This document shows, one piece after another, positions 61,026-64,000 of a stretch of DNA of 64,000 nucleotides. The DNA lies in NCBI RefSeq assembly GCF_002849855.1, contig NZ_CP018617.1:248001-312000 (forward strand), given 5' to 3'. The stretch comes from Vibrio azureus. Its GTDB lineage: Bacteria; Pseudomonadota; Gammaproteobacteria; Enterobacterales; Vibrionaceae. A model generated the notes under the pieces. That model had not been told where the DNA came from, searched no databases, and saw only the letters and a program-made list of their open reading frames with translations. Every line of letters begins with the position of its first letter. The first letter of the stretch is position 1. Both the position numbers and the translations under genes were made by a program.

Positions 61026-61433
61026 ATGACCATTGGGACGATTGATTGGCCTGAAGAGCCTAAAATGGCGATTGAACTTTATTTGAATTTTGTGATTAGA
61101 ATTATTAAAGAAAATAATTTGATCTTTCCTACTCAGTTTAAAGACCCTATCGTTATCACACAGAGGTATCTTGAAGAAAGTATTTCTGTAGAAGAATATA
61201 AAGAAGCTGTAGTGGAGTGGTGGGATTATATTGATACAAATGGATTTATTCGAGAGTTTTCAGATAGAAATGCCTTAGTTGCAAGGGTAGCAATTTGCTT
61301 ATTGTCCGTCACTGCTGAAGACGTCCCAGAGCTCGGTCAGCATTTGTCATGGTTTTTTGAACTACTAGATAAGTTAGGTATCAATACCGATTGCCCAACC
61401 AATCAAATGTATGAGCATTTTCCATTAAAATAG
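61026..61433 (+). CDS. Hypothetical acidic protein
   Basis: 135 aa, acidic, helical, soluble (start MTIGTIDWPEEPKMAIELYL). Composition resembles the immunity-like proteins upstream, and the segment VAICLLSVTAEDVPELGQHLSWFFELLDKLG has several leucine helices. A weak GGGGAGAAA ribosome site is present. No family recognised. It is separated from the LemA gene by a repeat copy. Confidence 0.6.
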   Translation: MTIGTIDWPEEPKMAIELYLNFVIRIIKENNLIFPTQFKDPIVITQRYLEESISVEEYKEAVVEWWDYIDTNGFIREFSDRNALVARVAICLLSVTAEDVPELGQHLSWFFELLDKLGINTDCPTNQMYEHFPLK

Positions 61434-61496
61434 TCACCAATTTTATCAGAGACTTTTTGAACTTGAATGATGGCATAAATTGAAAAAGCTTTTAAG

Positions 61497-61560
61497 GTAC
61501 TTAGGTACTTAGGTACTTAGGTACTTAGGTACTTAGGTACTTAGGTACTTAGGTACTTAA
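61497..61560. repeat. Octanucleotide tandem repeat (GTACTTAG)8
   Basis: Seven perfect copies of GTACTTAG and one ending TTAA. The last copy contains the stop codon of the leftward nrtR gene. Such short arrays are prone to slippage; here expansion would not alter the protein because the stop lies in the first unit read. Confidence 0.95.
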
Positions 61561-62247
61561 ATTTCGTTCAAAGTGAACAATGTCGACACCAGCTTTAACC
61601 TTATAAAGTTGCGCTAAACGTCCACCTGATTTCACTTTTTCATCTGTAGTTTCAAACATGTCCGATGCTTCTATACGTCGAATTAAACTTTTTCGTTGAA
61701 TGGTTTTGCCGATAATGGTTTCTATCACCGACTTAAACTGACCGACAGTAAAAAACTCAGGCAAGCAATAGACTGGGATCATGGAGTAAAGTGCCTTTTG
61801 CTGCAAACGCTCTTTTGCTTGCTCAATAATAAATTTATGATCAAACGCCACTGCTAGTTGATTCAGCATGCCAACGTCAATCCACTTGGCATCCTCAACA
61901 GATTCTATGTGTATGGAAACATCGTGTTCAGCAGTGAGTGCAAAATACACCAGAGTAACGCTAAAACCTCTTGGATCACGGCTTATTCCAGAGAAGGTTT
62001 GTAGCTGTTCTAAGTATTGTGGGGCCACATTTGTCTTTTCTCTTAACTTCCTGAGTGCCGTCATGTCGGTTGAATCGTCAATATCTACGTCGACAAAGCC
62101 TCCCGGTAGTCCCCAACGTCCGATAAATGGATCATTGGCACGTTTAACCATGAGTACTTTCAGTGCATGGTCTTTTACCGTAAATAAAACACTATCCACT
62201 GTAAATAAGGGGTTTTTAAATTCTTTAATATCGTATGAGGTTTTCAA
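61549..62247 (-). CDS. nrtR: NrtR-type Nudix-related transcriptional regulator of NAD metabolism
   Basis: 232 aa. The N-terminal Nudix-like domain has the WGLPGGFVDVDIDDSTDMTALRKLREKTNV box, which departs from the catalytic GX5EX7REUXEEXGU pattern (no EE pair), fitting a ligand-binding rather than hydrolytic domain. The C-terminal winged helix is GKTIQRKSLIRRIEASDMF. NrtR repressors sense ADP-ribose and control NAD salvage genes, which here are divergent. The only in-frame start is a TTG at 62247 next to an operator. The C-terminal end is set by the octanucleotide repeat. Confidence 0.9.
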   Translation of the reverse strand: MKTSYDIKEFKNPLFTVDSVLFTVKDHALKVLMVKRANDPFIGRWGLPGGFVDVDIDDSTDMTALRKLREKTNVAPQYLEQLQTFSGISRDPRGFSVTLVYFALTAEHDVSIHIESVEDAKWIDVGMLNQLAVAFDHKFIIEQAKERLQQKALYSMIPVYCLPEFFTVGQFKSVIETIIGKTIQRKSLIRRIEASDMFETTDEKVKSGGRLAQLYKVKAGVDIVHFERNLST

Positions 62248-62266
62248 GCTGCATGCATCATATTTA

Positions 62267-62281
62267 GTGTCTTAGTGACAC
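62267..62281. promoter_or_regulatory. NrtR-type operator near nrtR start
   Basis: GTGTC-TTAGT-GACAC is an inverted repeat 20 bp upstream of nrtR, matching the arms of the second site by the prs start. Suggests autoregulation. Confidence 0.7.
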
Positions 62282-62429
62282 AATAAATCAATTCGTAGTA
62301 AACATCAATATATTTGGCCATCTTAATCCCTAACTCAAAAAAGAAACTCACTATTTCATTGTTTTTATAAAATTATACCTCTAGAACACATTTTTTATTG
62401 ATCGTGGCATTTTATTTTGTTAGATTCAT

Positions 62430-62450
62430 TTTGTGTCGTTGAGACACAAA
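62430..62450. promoter_or_regulatory. NrtR-type operator before prs-nadV
   Basis: TTTGTGTC-GTTGA-GACACAAA is a perfect 8-bp-arm palindrome 17 bp before the prs start codon, over the ribosome-proximal promoter. Confidence 0.78.
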
Positions 62451-62466
62451 TTAAGGAAAGAGAAAG

Positions 62467-63321
62467 ATGAAAGTCGTTGGATACACATTATTGGGTGAGA
62501 AATCTCCAATTATTTATGAAAGTTTTACCTTTTCCGGTGGTGAAGAGCATGTACGATTTGAGGCATTTTGTGCCGACAATCTCTCTAAAATCGAAATACT
62601 TGAGCGAGTGACGGATTCTTCTAAAGTCATGAGGCTGATGCTGGCCGTCGATGCATTAAAAAGGATGACAAACGAGTCACTGCCAATAGAGCTCGTTATT
62701 CCTTATTTCCCATATGCACGCCAAGACAGGGTGTGTGTAAAAGGTGAAGCATTAGGCGCTTCTGTTATGGCAAATATTATTAATAGTTTGGGGTTTTCTA
62801 AAGTCACTGTTTGGGATGCGCATAGCGATGTATCTCCAGCGTTACTGGAAAGGGTTATCAATATTCCCCAAATTAAACTGTTAGAGAAGTGTGACGACTT
62901 AGCCCAACGACTTTCAAGCGGTAAATTAACATTGGTTTCACCGGATGCAGGGGCAGCGAAGAAAACCATCAAGATCGCAGAAACCTTCAATGGTGAACCA
63001 GAAGTTATTCAAGCACAGAAAGTGAGAAACCTGAAAACAGGTGAAATTGTCAAAACTGAGATTCTTGGTGATGTGAAAGACAAAAATGTACTGATTACAG
63101 ATGATATTTGCGATGGCGGAAGAACGTTTATTGAACTGGCCAAAGAGCTCAAAGCAAAAGGAGCAAAAGAAATCTCATTATTTGTCACTCACGGTATTTT
63201 TTCAAATGGCTTATCTGTCTTCGACGGCTTGATCGAGCACATTTACACAACTGACTCATTCAGAGCCAAAAACGAATTCACCTTTAGTAGCCAAGTTAAT
63301 CTTCAAGTTTTTGAGATGTAG
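62467..63321 (+). CDS. prs: Ribose-phosphate pyrophosphokinase (NAD-salvage paralogue)
   Basis: 284 aa, shorter than housekeeping Prs (about 315). Motifs: IPYFPYARQDRVCVKGEALGA (ATP and flexible loop), VWDAHSDVSPALL, and the PRPP loop VLITDDICDGGRTFIELAKELK. It makes PRPP, the co-substrate of the phosphoribosyltransferase encoded 10 bp downstream. Control by NrtR is predicted from the operator before it. Confidence 0.92.
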   Translation: MKVVGYTLLGEKSPIIYESFTFSGGEEHVRFEAFCADNLSKIEILERVTDSSKVMRLMLAVDALKRMTNESLPIELVIPYFPYARQDRVCVKGEALGASVMANIINSLGFSKVTVWDAHSDVSPALLERVINIPQIKLLEKCDDLAQRLSSGKLTLVSPDAGAAKKTIKIAETFNGEPEVIQAQKVRNLKTGEIVKTEILGDVKDKNVLITDDICDGGRTFIELAKELKAKGAKEISLFVTHGIFSNGLSVFDGLIEHIYTTDSFRAKNEFTFSSQVNLQVFEM

Positions 63322-63331
63322 GGAGAAAATT

Positions 63332-64000
63332 ATGACTATCACAGCGGCAACCATGCAAAAAGACGTCTACAAAGAGTTTCACAGTCGTGCTTACCACCCA
63401 GAAGTCAGCGAAGTATATGCCAACTATACATCTCGTAGTGGAAAGTTAAGTAATGTTGAAAATAATGACAAGGTCGCATTTGTTGGGCTTCAGTACTTCA
63501 TAAAAAGCTATTTACAAGAAGAGTGGGCTGACTTTTTTGCCATGGACAAAGAAAGTGCAGTAAAGAATCATCGAAGAATTATGAGCGCGATGTTGGGATA
63601 CTCGGTCAATGTGAAATACTTGGAAGACTTACATGATTTGGGTTATTTACCACTGAGAATTAAGGCGCTTCCAGAGGGCTCGTTGGTTCCTTATCTAGTC
63701 CCACCGATCACGGTTGTTAATACCAAAGAAGGATTTCAATGGTTGACTAATATGATCGAAACGGTATTGAGCTGTGAAAACTGGCCGATTCAAACGAGTG
63801 CGACGACCTCCGTAGCATATCTCAAGGTATTTAAAGAGTTTGCAAACAAGACGGGGCTTCCATTGGATATGGTTCCTTTTCAAGGCCATGACTTTAGCTT
63901 TAGAGGGATGTTCGGTAAACAGGCGGCTGCAATGAGTGGCTTTGGTCACCTCGCTTCGGGACTTGTAGGTACTGATACGATTCCTGCGGTATTGTTTGCA
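63332..64000 (+). CDS. nadV: Nicotinamide phosphoribosyltransferase, 3' cut by window edge
   Basis: 223 codons visible from ATG 63332, preceded by GGGAGAAAA. The start MTITAATMQKDVYKEFHSRA and the text FVGLQYFIKSYLQEEW, MIETVLSCENWPIQTSATTSVAYLKVFKEFA and FQGHDFSFRGMFGKQAAAMSGFGHLASGLVGTDTIPAV follow human NAMPT / bacterial NadV, including the phosphoribosyl-binding region. It converts nicotinamide and PRPP to NMN. Operon partner of prs. Confidence 0.93.
   Translation, partial: MTITAATMQKDVYKEFHSRAYHPEVSEVYANYTSRSGKLSNVENNDKVAFVGLQYFIKSYLQEEWADFFAMDKESAVKNHRRIMSAMLGYSVNVKYLEDLHDLGYLPLRIKALPEGSLVPYLVPPITVVNTKEGFQWLTNMIETVLSCENWPIQTSATTSVAYLKVFKEFANKTGLPLDMVPFQGHDFSFRGMFGKQAAAMSGFGHLASGLVGTDTIPAVLFA

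Noticed and set aside
61549..62247. Catalytic Nudix hydrolase
   Set aside because: The Nudix box lacks the usual RE-x2-EE acidic residues and a winged-helix domain follows, so a regulator is the better call.

Overview
The window looks like a Vibrionaceae chromosome, most likely Vibrio. It carries a kbl-tdh threonine-degradation operon, an OmpA-family porin, a cytosolic CZB-domain chemoreceptor, a tandem GGDEF/EAL protein, an L-serine dehydratase and an NrtR-Prs-NadV NAD salvage cluster. The species call is an inference from gene content, since no rRNA gene is present. In V. cholerae kbl-tdh lies on chromosome 2, so this may be a secondary chromosome.

Layout. Bases 1-15900 are chromosomal: a 5'-truncated M14 carboxypeptidase, ompA, a REP-associated transposase (RAYT) with REP-like repeats, a soluble zinc-binding chemoreceptor, sdaA, a LysR regulator, an aminotransferase / solute-binding protein / GGDEF-EAL operon, then kbl and tdh. 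From about 15918 to 53527 lies an integrated region dominated by one apparently complete P2-superfamily prophage of the HP1/K139 type. Its order is int, cargo (OLD nuclease and a WYL/BRCT protein), CI repressor, Cox, CII, small early genes, RCR replication protein A, a LexA-box gene, Ogr, an accessory locus with toxin and immunity remnants, leftward portal and terminase, rightward capsid, tail, lysis and baseplate genes, fibre genes, and finally two secreted BspA-like repeat proteins. Three CTGT-N8-ACAG LexA-type boxes sit in front of int, the 72-aa gene and ogr, which suggests that excision, an early function and late-gene activation are all tied to SOS.

The right boundary is composite. After the phage comes a 202-bp copy of the tdh 3' end with its terminator, a nested palindrome, and an IS110-family (IS1111-group) element with a frameshifted transposase. 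Last comes a 25-bp sequence identical to the one next to int, which are the candidate attL and attR.

Bases 53528-56221 hold a row of orphan immunity-like genes, several preceded by and overlapping short C-terminal toxin remnants. Then follow a leftward phospholipid operon (CDP-alcohol phosphatidyltransferase, CdsA-like, PlsC-like), a DUF3137-LemA pair, a small unknown gene, an 8-bp tandem repeat, and nrtR divergent from prs-nadV with two palindromic operators. nadV runs off the right end.

Most informative points: a canonical A AAA AAC -1 frameshift site at the end of the tail chaperone gene; the OLD plus WYL-BRCT cargo between int and cI; the SOS wiring; the repeated toxin-tail/immunity arrangement both inside the prophage and beside it; the 15 x 75-bp BspA array; and the composite right junction. 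All family assignments were made by reading the translations, without database searches.
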